NCBI RefSeq assembly: GCF_020184175.1
Contig: NW_026083086.1
Coordinates: forward strand, 46,188-110,187
DNA: 64,000 nucleotides
Direction of reading: 5' to 3'
DNA from: Aphis gossypii
Lineage: Eukaryota; Arthropoda; Insecta; Hemiptera; Aphididae
Shown: positions 34,216-44,961 of the stretch, in pieces
How positions within the stretch are numbered: the first letter of the stretch is position 1
Layout of the letters: the number at the start of each line of letters is the position of its first letter
Position numbers and translations under genes: made by a program
The notes under the pieces: generated by a model
What the model was told of the DNA's origin: nothing
Seen by the model: only the letters and a program-made list of their open reading frames with translations
Databases searched by the model: none

Positions 34216-36071
34216 ATGCAGACTAGTGAAAATAGTATCATACCGATATCACCCCGACGAGGTAGAAAAAAAATTACATTACCATCTGAATGGCAACGAC
34301 AAAAAGAAAAACGACAAAGGTAATTAATTGATTTTATTTATTTATTACCTGCCTACGTTAAATACATTCATTAATAATTTAATTGTTTTAATTTTAGATA
34401 TTCATCTATTGGATTTCCTAGTCGTCCTCAATGTGAACATAAAAATAAAAATCAACAACAGTACCAATGTAGAACTTTGACAATGCAAGACGTGCGACGA
34501 GCTCATCAAATGTTTTACGAGATACCAGATAAAATTAAGCAAGACGAAATCATTTTGAGATTTGTTATGATAAATCCTGTACGCAGAACTCGTTCACGTA
34601 AGGATTTTTTTAAAAAAGAATTATCTATTAAATATTTTTCGCCTAAATTAAATGAAGATAATGGTCGTAAAAATGTATTAGGTAGTCTGCAAAAAAAGCA
34701 TTCACAGACGTTTTTGCTATTTCTAAAAAAAGAGTAGATCTCGTGTGTAAAAAATATTTTAAGACTGGTAAGTCACCAAAAGAAAACCGAGGTGGACAAA
34801 GAATGGCCCAGAAATATGAGTCTCATTATTGTCGTGAAAAAAATACTACTCGACAATACTTGCCCAGTGAAATGTCAATTTCCTCACTGTATAAATTATT
34901 TAAAAGTTCTACATCTGAACAAGACGTAAAATATGAATTTTTTCGCTCAGTTTTTTGTACAGATTTTAACTTAGGGTTCGGGTCTCTGCCGACTGATTGT
35001 TGTTCTTTATGTATCTCTTTGAATCAAAAAATTAAAGTAACTCGATGTTTGGTAGAAAAAAGAGAATTGAGTACCACTCTAGAAGTTCATAAAAGAAAAG
35101 CTTACTCATTCTATAAATTGTTACAAAAAGAAAATGATGGAGAAATCACTTTTTCATTTGACTGTCAAAAAAATTTAGTGTTACCTAAAGTTCCCGATCA
35201 AAGTGCCTACTACTCTAGACAACTTTACGTATACAATTTTACAGTTTGCCAAGGTACATCAAAATCAAAACAATTAAAAGAAAATACGTTTATGTACATT
35301 TGGTTGGAAACAGAGCATAAAAAAGGATCTAATGAAATCGCTTCGTTTGTGTATCACCGTTTAAAAAATACTGATTTAACTAACATACATACTATTCGAC
35401 TGTTTTCCGATGGATGTGGAGGACAAAACAAAAATCAAGTTATGTTGTCCATGCTTTCAAAGTTCTTACATGAATGTCCGTCTTATATAAAAAATATAAA
35501 TTATTTTTATCCAATAGTTGGACATTCATTTATTCCTCCAGACCGCATATTTGGACGACTAGAAAAACAATTTAGAAAAATTCCTTGTTTAACAAGCATT
35601 AACGAGTACATGAACATTTTTGAAACAATCGGCACTACTATTCGTGTTTCTTCTGAAGAATGTAAAGTATATGACTGGAAGTCATCATGTCTTGAAACCT
35701 TAAAACCACCTGCAAATTGGCATTTTAAATTTGCACCTGTAAAACGAATAATATTATCAAAATCCAAACAGAATATTTTAGTGAGAGGAGAGCCAAATTA
35801 TCATTTAAATGTAGGCCAGGAAAAAGGCTTGTGTAAACGTGGTAAAACTATAACTTCGATGAAACCTAACGTTATAAATAAAGGTGTTCAAGTAAATGCT
35901 GCAAAAAAGACTGATGTAGACAATTTACTTAAAAAACACTTTGGCTGTAACTGGAAAAATTTACCAGATCTCGAATATTTTAAGACTGTCATGGATGACG
36001 AAGAAAATAATGAACAAGATCATGAATCAGATTTTAGAGACATAAATGAAGAAGAAGAAGAATTTTCTTAA
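34216..36071 (+). pseudogene. Sola-like transposase 2, one frame slip in an A run
   Basis: Exon 1 is 34216-34319 and exon 2 starts at 34398 in phase (acceptor TTTTAG). N-terminal: a basic start, then CEHKNK...CRTLTM and RRTRSRKDFF. The frame changes once at the A7 run 34689-34695, after which it is open to 36071. Core: LFSDGCGGQNKNQVM, YPIVGHSFIPPDRIFGRLE and an acidic C-terminus. The DxCGGQNKN and GHSFxPxDR blocks align with Sola-like 1 (DNCGGQNKN, GHSYSPCDR). A single slip in a homopolymer may be a sequencing error, in which case the gene is intact. Confidence 0.78.
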
Positions 36072-36151
36072 TAAAAAATTCTATTGTGTAAGTTATGTTA
36101 ATTTGTATAATTTTTTTTTACGTTCAAAATTTTTTTTAAATTTAAAAGTTG

Positions 36152-36864
36152 TGTTTACGCCGACGGACCTTACTAAGGCGTACGCCGGTCGCTTAGTCCT
36201 CCGGACCGTAGTGAGGGGAATAAATTAATTTATAAACTACACAGATGTAAGTAAACTGAACAAATATATAATATATAACTAGAACAGCAGCTAGTGAGTA
36301 ATACAATATAACAAATACAATATGCACGTATAAATGTGCATATAAAATATATAAATATATTAGGAGACGGGGATCACCGCTCTGAGCACCGGAGCTGGCT
36401 GTCGATGGATGGCTGATCTGCTGACGACTGGAACTGGGACCACGTGGATTGCACGTACCGCGGCGACGAATAATCCGCGATTACTGGAACGTAAGGTCAT
36501 AAACCACGTAATATAAAATATAACGGCTCAGCAATGAATGAGACCGAAATAATAGCTGAGTTAAAGAGCTGAATTAACTCTTGGAGCGCGTTGAGCACGA
36601 ACGCGCATACAACAAAAAAAACATGGCGATCACCACAAGACGGAGCAGCCGCTACACACGAAAAATGTACGAGTCGAGCGTGACAAAACGTACAAAAAAG
36701 GAATGACGAACGTCCGAACAACACGTTAACGGCGTTGTATTCGTTGTTGCCCGGAGCAGGGCGGCAGGTGAGTCAGTGCCGCCACCATTGCGCGTGACCT
36801 AGCGTGGTCACCGAACAAATGTCCAAACCCCGGGGACAATTTGTATGTGCAAAAAGGTCGAACA
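36152..36864 (-). repeat. 3' LTR of the BEL/Pao element (minus orientation)
   Basis: The partner of 40763-41475. Its inner edge is preceded on the minus strand by the G-rich tract at 36866-36877. Confidence 0.9.
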
Positions 36865-36865
36865 T

Positions 36866-36877
36866 ACTCCCCCCTTG
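36866..36877 (-). promoter_or_regulatory. Polypurine tract
   Basis: The minus strand reads AAGGGGGGAG directly before the 3' LTR (two bases between). It is the expected plus-strand primer of an LTR retroelement. Confidence 0.7.
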
Positions 36878-37010
36878 CAAGTTACCGCTTACTTGCAACA
36901 GAACAGTTCGAATAACTTTTGCTGAAGGAGTTGTAGTCGTTGAGCCGACGATCGGAGCTGATGAATGATTGAACGAAGTAGTCAGACGGAGCACTTGTCC
37001 GGAGCAGTTG

Positions 37011-37330
37011 AGCGGAGCAGCTTAGCGGTAGAGCAGATCGATGTTGAACGGAGCAGTTGAACGGATGAACGGAGCAGCTTAGCGGTAGAGCAGATCGATG
37101 TTGAACGGAGCAGTTGAACGGATGAACGGAGCAGTTTCATTAATCAGCGTGGTGGACTGGAGCGGAGTCGAACGGAGCAATTGGACAGATGAACGGATCT
37201 GTTGAGCGGAGCAGCTTGAGCGGATGAACGGATCAGTTTCATTAATCAGCGTGGTGGACTGGAGCGGAGTCGAACGGAGCAGTTGGACAGATGAACGGAT
37301 CTGTTGAGCGGAGCAGCTTGAGTGTGATTG
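37011..37330. repeat. GGAGCAG-type minisatellite in the BEL element 3' region
   Basis: A unit of about 62 bp (AGCAGCTTAGCGGTAGAGCA...) is doubled at about 37011-37135, and a unit of about 107 bp (CAGTTTCATTAATCAGCGTG...) is doubled at about 37133-37330. The short phrase CGGAGCAG(C/T)TTGA recurs to about 37480. It lies between the Gag stop and the 3' LTR, where pol would be expected. Confidence 0.75.
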
Positions 37331-37976
37331 AGCAGCGCAGTGGAATTGAGCGGTTGAGCCGTTGAACGGAGCAGTCGAGCGAAGCAGCTCGAGTGGGTGA
37401 ACGGAGCTGTTCAGCGAAGCAGCTTGAGCAGGTTAACGGAGCAGTTGAGCGGAACAGCTTGAACCGACGGAACGGAGCGGTAGCCAACAGTGATGAGCGG
37501 GATTTAACAAAGGGACAACATTGATCAATGACCATTACAATATCAATAGAACAATTAATAAAAAATAAATAAATTAGTAAAACATAACTAAATAAATATG
37601 TTTGAGCATAAACAAGGTAGAAAATATCATTAATAACATTATTATTTTTTAACAATACATACAATACATATATCAATACCTGAAAATCTTAATAATAAAG
37701 TCAACCACATAAATAATTATAATCAACCATCATAAGGGTTGATAAAAAGAATTAACAATAAAAATACAATTTTAGCAAAATAAAACGAGCAGTACTCACA
37801 TCATGAATGAGCATGATAATATTCTCCATCACCCCGGTACCGGTGACAGAGCAGCCGACGGCAACAGATGTAGCAGGCGAAGTGGATAATATAATTAATA
37901 ATAGCTAAATAAAGATAATAAAAATAATACATATATACAAGATGTGTACAAGGAAAGGAACACTATTTTTTACGGA

Positions 37977-39308
37977 TCAGTCGGTGTTCTGTCCTGCACT
38001 AGCATCGCAGCTGACGGAACAGACGGGGTTTGGGTCCGCAACCCGATGCAATAGCGCATGATGTCGCCGTTTGCATATGGAGCATGATTCAGGACACTTA
38101 AATGACATGTGCCCCTCCCCGAGGCAGACCATGCAAAGGCGATAAGTACACACAGTGTTATAGCGTTCGTCGACGGACGCCGCTTTAAATGTTAAACAAT
38201 CAGCTAGCCGGTGAGCACCAGAGCACAGCCGACATTTCAAAGCAGAAATCCTTGTTGTCGAAACGCAAGAAGCCTGTGAACTTCGCCGAGGTCCTTGAGA
38301 ATTCGGTCTGATTGGTTGGGACGATCTTCCCGGAGCTTGTATCTCGGCATTTTCGAGAACTTGTTGTCGAGCCTTGACGAACTTTATGACGCTTTGAACC
38401 GACGGATATTCCTCAGTGTTCCCCGATTCAAAGAGACGTCTTGATGAAGTAGGCAAACACCTAGCAGCCAATGAAAACAGCATAAACGAAGCCAAGTTCG
38501 GAATCTGAAGCGATTCCAAAATAGCTAGATTATCGTCAAACATCGATAAAAAGGACTGCAGAGACGCCTGTGTTTCGGACGCAGCCACCGGAGCCGAAAT
38601 CAATTCGTTCATAATTGAAGACGCCAACATGCGGGGCTTGTCGTATCGTTCGACCAAAGCGTCCCAGGCCAAGGTGAAAGAATCATTCGCCACCGTGAAA
38701 CCTTTAATAACCTCCTGCGGATCTGCTTGAAGGCAACCTATCAAATAGTAGAACTTATGCGTATTGGAAATGGTCGGATCTGAAGCCACCAAAGATTGGA
38801 ACCTATCCCGAAAGGCGGGCCAATGTTGACATTCACCGTCAAAGTACGGTAGAGGGATTTCGGGTAATCTTGCAGGAGCTAATGCCATTTGTGGATACGG
38901 AGGGGTGCAATCCCTGGACGCCTCGGTATTAGTGCCAGAGATGCCGACCGGAACCTCGTATGACATATGTTGCACAGTATCGACGCTCACAACCTGAGCT
39001 GGTTGCAAGACGTTACACTTGGCCTTAGTTTCGACTACCAACGCTCGAACTTCAGTCTCCAAATTCACTGAAAATTCGACCAACAACCCTAACTCCGAAA
39101 GAATATCCAACACACTATTGTTCTCTATTACAAAACTGGACCATAGCGCATCCAAGTCTTGGATAGCAACTACCAACTGAGACTGAACAGTCTCATCAGT
39201 TGTACTTTGGATAGCCAATTGATGTATCTGGCGAATTCTAGCCACTGTGCTATCTCTGCGTAGCAACGCACGATCCTTCGCTCGAACATCACGTCCAGCT
39301 TCAGCCAT
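37977..39308 (-). CDS. BEL/Pao Gag protein (443 aa)
   Basis: The ATG at 39308 is the first Met of the open frame; the frame ends at 37977. The N-terminal 150 residues are helical. The core has LPYFDGECQHWPAFRDRF, YYLIGCL and WDALVERYDKPR, the DUF1759-type capsid region of BEL/Pao Gag proteins. The C-terminus has zinc-knuckle Cys/His clusters (CRLCSGAHRLADC, CMVCLGEGHMSFKC, CSICKRRHHALLH). It would form the particle and bind RNA. In BEL elements the frame normally runs on into protease and reverse transcriptase; here it stops after the knuckles and only repeats follow. Confidence 0.88.
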   Translation of the reverse strand: MAEAGRDVRAKDRALLRRDSTVARIRQIHQLAIQSTTDETVQSQLVVAIQDLDALWSSFVIENNSVLDILSELGLLVEFSVNLETEVRALVVETKAKCNVLQPAQVVSVDTVQHMSYEVPVGISGTNTEASRDCTPPYPQMALAPARLPEIPLPYFDGECQHWPAFRDRFQSLVASDPTISNTHKFYYLIGCLQADPQEVIKGFTVANDSFTLAWDALVERYDKPRMLASSIMNELISAPVAASETQASLQSFLSMFDDNLAILESLQIPNLASFMLFSLAARCLPTSSRRLFESGNTEEYPSVQSVIKFVKARQQVLENAEIQAPGRSSQPIRPNSQGPRRSSQASCVSTTRISALKCRLCSGAHRLADCLTFKAASVDERYNTVCTYRLCMVCLGEGHMSFKCPESCSICKRRHHALLHRVADPNPVCSVSCDASAGQNTD

Positions 39309-40742
39309 GATCAACGACACTAGATACTAACTACAAAGTAAAACTGAGCAGAATTAAATTTATTGTCGGTAGTCTATGTGTTACAAGTAATCTAGTGTAC
39401 AGTGTAAACTAAAGGAACAAATCAAATAATAACAATAGAGCGACCAATGAGCATAATCAGTGAAAAAAATCAATCGAAGAATTAATATATATGAACATTG
39501 ATAAAACAATAACCAACAATAGATTAAATAATCAGGACCCCATAATCCCGAATATTAAATCCTAAACGATAAACAATACCAGGTGATCAAGATCGAATCA
39601 AACAATGAATATAAAATATGAATGTTGATAAAATAAACACTAATAACAAAAAACAACTTAACAATCAGGACCCCATAATCCAGAAACTTAAGTCTGTAAC
39701 AATAAATTAAAATAATAAAAGCCAGCAAGAGAGCATCTAGAATTCTGAATTTAAATTTAAAAACTTTTAATGTAAGCAGACTTCACAAAACAAAATATAA
39801 TTATTGAACAATTTATGATGACTATGAGCAATTCAATAAAAAAATCAGACGATAAAGAAGACCTCAGTCGAACAACTCTAACATAGATAATACAACAAAA
39901 ATAATACTAAATAATAATACAAAAGGATGATACACTACCTGACCACTGGCACGATCCACAGCATACACCTAAATATTATAATAAAAATAATTGTAACCCT
40001 AATTAACTTTTACACTGAAGGTGTTAACATTAATAAACAAATGTCACCAATGTGACAATAATATAATAAATTAGAACAAGTAACAACCCCAAATAAAAAT
40101 GAATAAAATGTAATATATGAAATAGGAGTTACCTAGACCAGCAACTAGTGAACATAACCCTATTGCTAATAAATAATATTGCAAACAATGAATAATCTGA
40201 TCACAGAAAGATATAATTATTCAACTAACTGAGTTACCTAAAATAATATTAATAAAAGACTGACTGTAAGAGCTACGATACTGAAAATATAACTTAGTGC
40301 TAAACTTAAGCCAGGGAGCACTGTATAACACAACAATAAAACTTATTATTAATTATTAGACTTGAACCAAAACTTATAAACTAAAGTTTATAAAAATATT
40401 AAAAGCATAATATAATATAATAACCAATAAACAAATTTGACGTTTATATAGGTGGTCTAACATTAATATAATGAATATAATTAAATATTATAGTATCCTA
40501 ACGACTGAGCAGCTGTTTGATTTACAAATATGAGCTAAATGTAGAACCTCCAGGCTGAATACACTAAACTTAATCAAAATAAAATAATAACAACCTAATC
40601 AAATAATATAAACATATTAGCGACAGGAATAAGGATGGATAAATAAACGTACACACCTTACATCTACATATTAAAATTAATATCAGAACAAAAAAACTAC
40701 TCACTAGTATCCTGAGTACCAAATGGAATGATGGAACAACCA

Positions 40743-40760
40743 AACCACGCTCTGCTACCA
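40743..40760 (-). promoter_or_regulatory. Primer-binding site, initiator tRNA-Met type
   Basis: On the minus strand, two bases after the LTR end, the sequence TGGTAGCAGAGCGTGG begins. It is complementary to a tRNA 3' end ...CUCUGCUACCA, which is the initiator methionine tRNA acceptor end. It would prime minus-strand cDNA synthesis. Confidence 0.75.
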
Positions 40761-40762
40761 AA

Positions 40763-41475
40763 TGTTTACGCCGACGGACCTTACTAAGGCGTACGCCGGT
40801 CGCTTAGTCCTCCGGACCGTAGTGAGGGGAATAAATTAATTTATAAACTACACAGATGTAAGTAAACTGAACAAATATATAATATATAACTAGAACAGCA
40901 GCTAGTGAGTAATACAATATAACAAATACAATATGCACGTATAAATGTGCATATAAAATATATAAATATATTAGGAGACGGGGATCACCGCTCTGAGCAC
41001 CGGAGCTGGCTGTCGATGGATGGCTGATCTGCTGACGACTGGAACTGGGACCACGTGGATTGCACGTACCGCGGCGACGAATAATCCGCGATTACTGGAA
41101 CGTAAGGTCATAAACCACGTAATATAAAATATAACGGCTCAGCAATGAATGAGACCGAAATAATAGCTGAGTTAAAGAGCTGAATTAACTCTTGGAGCGC
41201 GTTGAGCACGAACGCGCATACAACAAAAAAAACATGGCGATCACCACAAGACGGAGCAGCTGCTACACACGAAAAATGTACGAGTCGAGCGTGACAAAAC
41301 GTACAAAAAAGGAATGACGAACGTCCGAACAACACGTTAACGGCGTTGTATTCGTTGTTGCCCGGAGCAGGGCGGCAGGTGAGTCAGTGCCGCCACCATT
41401 GCGCGTGACCTAGCGTGGTCACCGAACAAATGTCCAAACCCCGGGGACAATTTGTATGTGCAAAAAGGTCGAACA
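40763..41475 (-). repeat. 5' LTR of the BEL/Pao element (minus orientation)
   Basis: Identical in length to the copy at 36152-36864, with one visible difference (GCAGCTGC here, GCAGCCGC there). It should hold the promoter. Next to its inner edge is the primer-binding site. Confidence 0.9.
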
Positions 41476-42207
41476 GTTGTGTTTTTTTACGTTGTTTATA
41501 TTTCAAAAGTTTATAAGTTATTTTTCCAATTATTTAAATAATATTGACAGAGATTAAAGTTTTATGTTATATTTTCTAGTACTTTAAATTATTTTTTAAT
41601 TTTCATTTAAAATTGTTTTTTTCTATGTCAAAAAAGTAATACATTTTTATTTTGAATTTTTGAATTTTAAATTGTTTTTATTTAAAAAAGTTTAAATAAA
41701 AAACAATAAATTGTTTTATAAGTAGTTACTTAGAAAAACTATTTACCAAAACTAAGAATGAATAAAAAAATAACTATGGTCAAAAATTAAAATTGTATAC
41801 GTCAAAAGGTAGTATGTCCGTATTTTAGTTGCAAAAAAGAGTATGTGTAAATTTAAATTTCAAATTTATGGAAACCCGATGACCAACGATTTATATAGTT
41901 AATGAAAAAATAAAGTTTTTATTTTTTACCTATTTGTGAAAAAAAAATCAATGAATTTACTAAAATATTTAAAAAAATAAAGGTTTTTCGCTTATACTGA
42001 AAAAATTCATTGTTTGGACATACGACGTTATGCAACTGGACGACTCATTTGTGCTTTGTTAATGGTGTGCACGGTACCATGCTAGTTGATAAATAGATGT
42101 CGCTTTTAAAAGTATCTCTAGCATGGCAAATTGTTTTAAATTATCATAATTGTCAAAGATATTATATTTTTAATAATAATATTTATGTTTATTTATATTT
42201 TAAACAG

Positions 42208-42528
42208 AAAGACTGACTATTGTGGAAAATCAGTTCTTTGTAGAATTTCAACAAAGCATCAATAATCGCATGGTAATTGTTTAATTATTATCAATATTTG
42301 AACAAACATAATTGCTGTTTTGATTGCGGTTGAATAATGTCAACTGTATGTATTTATTTTTTTTAGATCAGAGATGGCACTTCTAGATCTGAAAGAGAAA
42401 ATTCGACAAGGATTATTGCAGAATTTGTACAGCAACTAATCAGAGACGGTGATCTATTGATGTTTTTGAGGAGGACCGGTCACCGAAATGATGGCTATGT
42501 TCAACAACAAATTGGAGCCTATCCCTGA
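42208..42528 (+). pseudogene. MULE 2 transposase, last two exons
   Basis: Exon 42208-42272 (RLTIVENQFFVEFQQ, donor GTAATT) and exon 42367-42528 (RDGTSRSERENS, FLRRTGHRNDGYVQQQIGAYP, TGA at 42526). The Arg-rich joint and FLRRTGH-like end match the C-terminus of this transposase type. They continue the gene of 31845-33320, with the Sola-like element in the intervening intron. Confidence 0.75.
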
Positions 42529-43019
42529 GTAAGTTGTAAATTTTCTACTTGTCCACTTACGAAAAATAAATAAGCTATGTCATAAATTGTACTTATTAGT
42601 GTAGGAGGTCTGTTATTGTTGGGTCTGGATCAATAAAACAGCCTATTTTTCATTTACCGATCTATACACACATCTTATCTTATATAACACATCTTACACA
42701 TCATTACACCACGCAGCTCACTAGTATTTGCGTGGTGAACCTAACCACTGCTAGTTGAACTATAACACTATTACACATAAAACATACAGGTCGGTTGGTG
42801 TTTGATATGGTGCGTGTTAACATTTTATTGTTGGGATGCGCAGCGCTTACCATTGTCCCCATGAAACTGTTGAAGAAGTTAATAAATAAATAATATTTTA
42901 TATAATAACCTTAAAATCAACTTACTACACATAATGTTATTTAAAATAAATGTATTACTTTTTATAGATTTTTCTGTAAAATTGTATAGCTTTTTCCATT
43001 ATGGCAAAAGTTATAAAAT
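42529..43019. other. Interval between MULE 2 and the P-like scrap, unclassified
   Basis: From about 42604 to 42860 there is a more complex sequence with a repeated TTATTGTTGGG phrase (42613 and 42825) and a TATATAA box on the minus strand. It could be a fragment of an LTR, but I found no matching end or target duplication. The rest is AT-rich. Confidence 0.35.
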
Positions 43020-43671
43020 TTTACAGAAAACATCAATGCGTTGAAGAAATCAAACAGTGAAGAAACTGAAAATTTCTCAAATATTTTTATTTCATTATCT
43101 GATGTTATGAATCGCAAATACCGCAGATATCCAGCGAAAGGCATCTGAAGCAGTAATAAAGATAAGTTTGTTCAACTATATTAATAAACAATAATTTTAC
43201 TTGTTGCTTCCTAACATCACATTATTATATCTCACTATAGGTATCTTGTTAATTATGTTTTAGAGAAAACCATTTTTTGGCTCAATAATTGGGAAAACAA
43301 TGTTATATGGGTTTTGTGTCGCTATGGATTCAACAAATTACTTATTGCAAACGTGTGGTTTTAAATGTGTCAACAAAACAATATGAACCAAAATTCTTTG
43401 AAGGTAAAATAACTTTTGAATAGTTAATATTCATATTATTAATGTTTATACTTTCAATTGTAGCAATCTTTCGGTACACTATGCCACTTATTGGTCCAAA
43501 TGATCAACCTACATCCTTCTTGCAAGTTTACAAACTACTGCTGGTTTATTTAACAATAAAGACACCTCAGACAAGAAACTTCCAAATTCTTAAAATATTA
43601 TGTTACAATGAGGATGAAACAAAGTATATTGGTACAAAACAAAAAAGCTGTAAACATCATCTAACTATTTA
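43020..43671 (+). pseudogene. P/THAP9-like transposase scrap
   Basis: Frame pieces at about 43025-43147 (NFSNIFISLSDVM, YRRYPAKGI) and 43442-43671 (GPNDQPTSFLQVYKLLLVY) resemble the C-terminal half of THAP9/P-type proteins, where a GGxNDHPTxxxFLxxYKLLSVY block follows the LE-FFG motif. The FFG motif itself is not clean. The pieces are in unlinked frames with AT-rich sequence between. I give this as a likely relic only. Confidence 0.4.
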
Positions 43672-44086
43672 AGAACTTTATTTCTGTTGAATTATTTTAT
43701 TTAGTAAAACGTTAATAAATTTTTCAAAAATATAATAGTTATTAAGAGAAAAATTGTATAATTAAGAAGATAACATACCTATTACATTGTTTTTAAAATA
43801 TGATTTGGAAATTAAAAAATAATGTTATTTTTAGTAATATTAAAAGTGAATGGCCATAAAAAAAAACTGTGTTTAAGTATTTTTAGATAACAGTATGAAT
43901 GCAAATCACATAGTTTTTGCTTCTGAAGGGCTTTATAACCCCTAACATTCTACAGGTAAACTAATACATAATATGGTATGAGGTGAGGTTTATAAATAAG
44001 AATCATTAAACTTTTAAACATGCAACATGCTCTGATACTTATATATATAAATTACTATATACCATGGCTGGTGGTAACCCCTAACG
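43672..44086. other. AT-rich interval, nothing recognised
   Basis: No frame, repeat or TIR was seen. Confidence 0.5.
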
Positions 44087-44596
44087 TTGTCGGTATAACA
44101 AACATTTCTATAAATGAGCCTAGTAATACATCAACGGCGGAGCGACGTGGGAACATAATTAAAATAATTTAATAAATCAAAAGCAGATCATCGCATGTAC
44201 GCCTGTCACAATTACCACCCGGTAGAATATGAGTCATATTGCTCACGCACGGTATCGCGCGGATGACGCAATGCGTGGGCAGAAGCGGATGCACATGCAG
44301 GAGACCATCAGGGATCTGAAGGTACCGCGGGAGTCCCTGGACGATATATAAGAGGGCCCAGATTAGGCACATTTCAGACGTGATCCACCAGAGTTAGAGC
44401 GAACACCTTCACATCACCCAGATCAATAGTTTTGTCATTTGGACTTAGAATATTTTTCACAAGTTTAATTTATTTAATTTATTGGACTTAGAATAATTTT
44501 CAATAAAAAACACTTAGAATTATTTCAAGAGTCTTCATTTATTTTACGACAACCTATCCAATACGACATCATTCAACTGATTGTACGTGGCACGTT
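44087..44596 (+). repeat. LTR-like segment, possible solo LTR
   Basis: It begins TGTCGGTATAACA and ends CACGTTACA. It holds a GC-richer promoter-like stretch with a TATA box (GATATATAAGAGGGCC, 44344-44359) and, about 150 bases further, an AATAAA signal (44502). This order is that of an LTR on the plus strand. I found no convincing 4-6-bp target duplication, so the ends are approximate and a single promoter of another kind is possible. Confidence 0.4.
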
Positions 44597-44961
44597 ACAA
44601 ACACATCAATGAAAAGTTACAAAACATGCTGTGGCCCATATGGATAGGCGGATAGCCAACTAAAATAATCAACATATTGATGAGAATTCTTGTTTCAATT
44701 ATTCAATCTTTAAGCTGCGGTCACACGATGAGTGTAGACCGTGATAGTCGCTGTCGTGAAAGAATATGATAGTTTGCTTTCACTATCACTACCTGTTCAC
44801 ACGCATTGTTAACTTGTTTGATAGTAAAAAATAAAAACAAAAAAAATATGATATTATTGATCCGTTGTTCGTACTTTATAGTTTATACTTAGAAAATAAT
44901 TAAAAAAACGTTATACTTTTTTTATAATATCTTTTTCATTGACTATTAATTTATTATTAAA

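Larger units (their letters stand above)
36152..41475 (-). mobile_element. BEL/Pao LTR retroelement, gag only, very young
   Basis: Two 713-bp LTRs (36152-36864 and 40763-41475) differ at one base I could find. They start and end TG..CA. A 4-bp duplication GTTG is at 36148-36151 and 41476-41479. The element lies on the minus strand, with a primer site next to the right LTR and a G-rich polypurine tract next to the left. The 3.9-kb interior encodes only a Gag-type protein; no protease, reverse transcriptase or integrase frame is seen. It must rely on proteins supplied by a related element. Confidence 0.88.
33633..42046 (+). mobile_element. Sola-like DNA transposon 2, carrying a BEL/Pao insertion
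   Basis: A perfect 32-bp TIR begins GAGTCGTCCAGTTGCATAAC at 33633 and is inverted at 42046. The TSD is ATTT at 33629-33632 and 42047-42050, 4 bp as in Sola-like 1. Subterminal copies of a phrase like GTTACAAAACGTAGTAT lie at about 33739, 33791, 33863, 33913, 41801 and 41829. Without the retroelement (36152-41479) the element is about 3.1 kb, similar to copy 1. The transposase is at 34216-36071. Confidence 0.85.
31845..42528 (+). mobile_element. Second Mutator-like element (MULE 2), transposase relic, split by a Sola-like element
   Basis: Transposase exons lie at 31845-33320 and 42208-42528, interrupted inside an intron by the Sola-like element 33633-42046. The termini of the MULE were not found, so the span given is only that of the coding relic. 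The sequence family differs from MULE 1: it has ALGERAIDRTITTP, a WFHYTQ motif and no SWIM finger in the window. Confidence 0.7.

Noticed and set aside
36497..37676. Minus-strand frames within the LTR and minisatellite of the BEL element
   Set aside because: One is repeated identically in both LTRs and the other translates the minisatellite; neither has pol or env motifs.
42604..42860. Solo LTR on either strand
   Set aside because: A TATA-like box and a repeated TTATTGTTGGG phrase are present, but there are no consistent TG..CA ends or target duplication.
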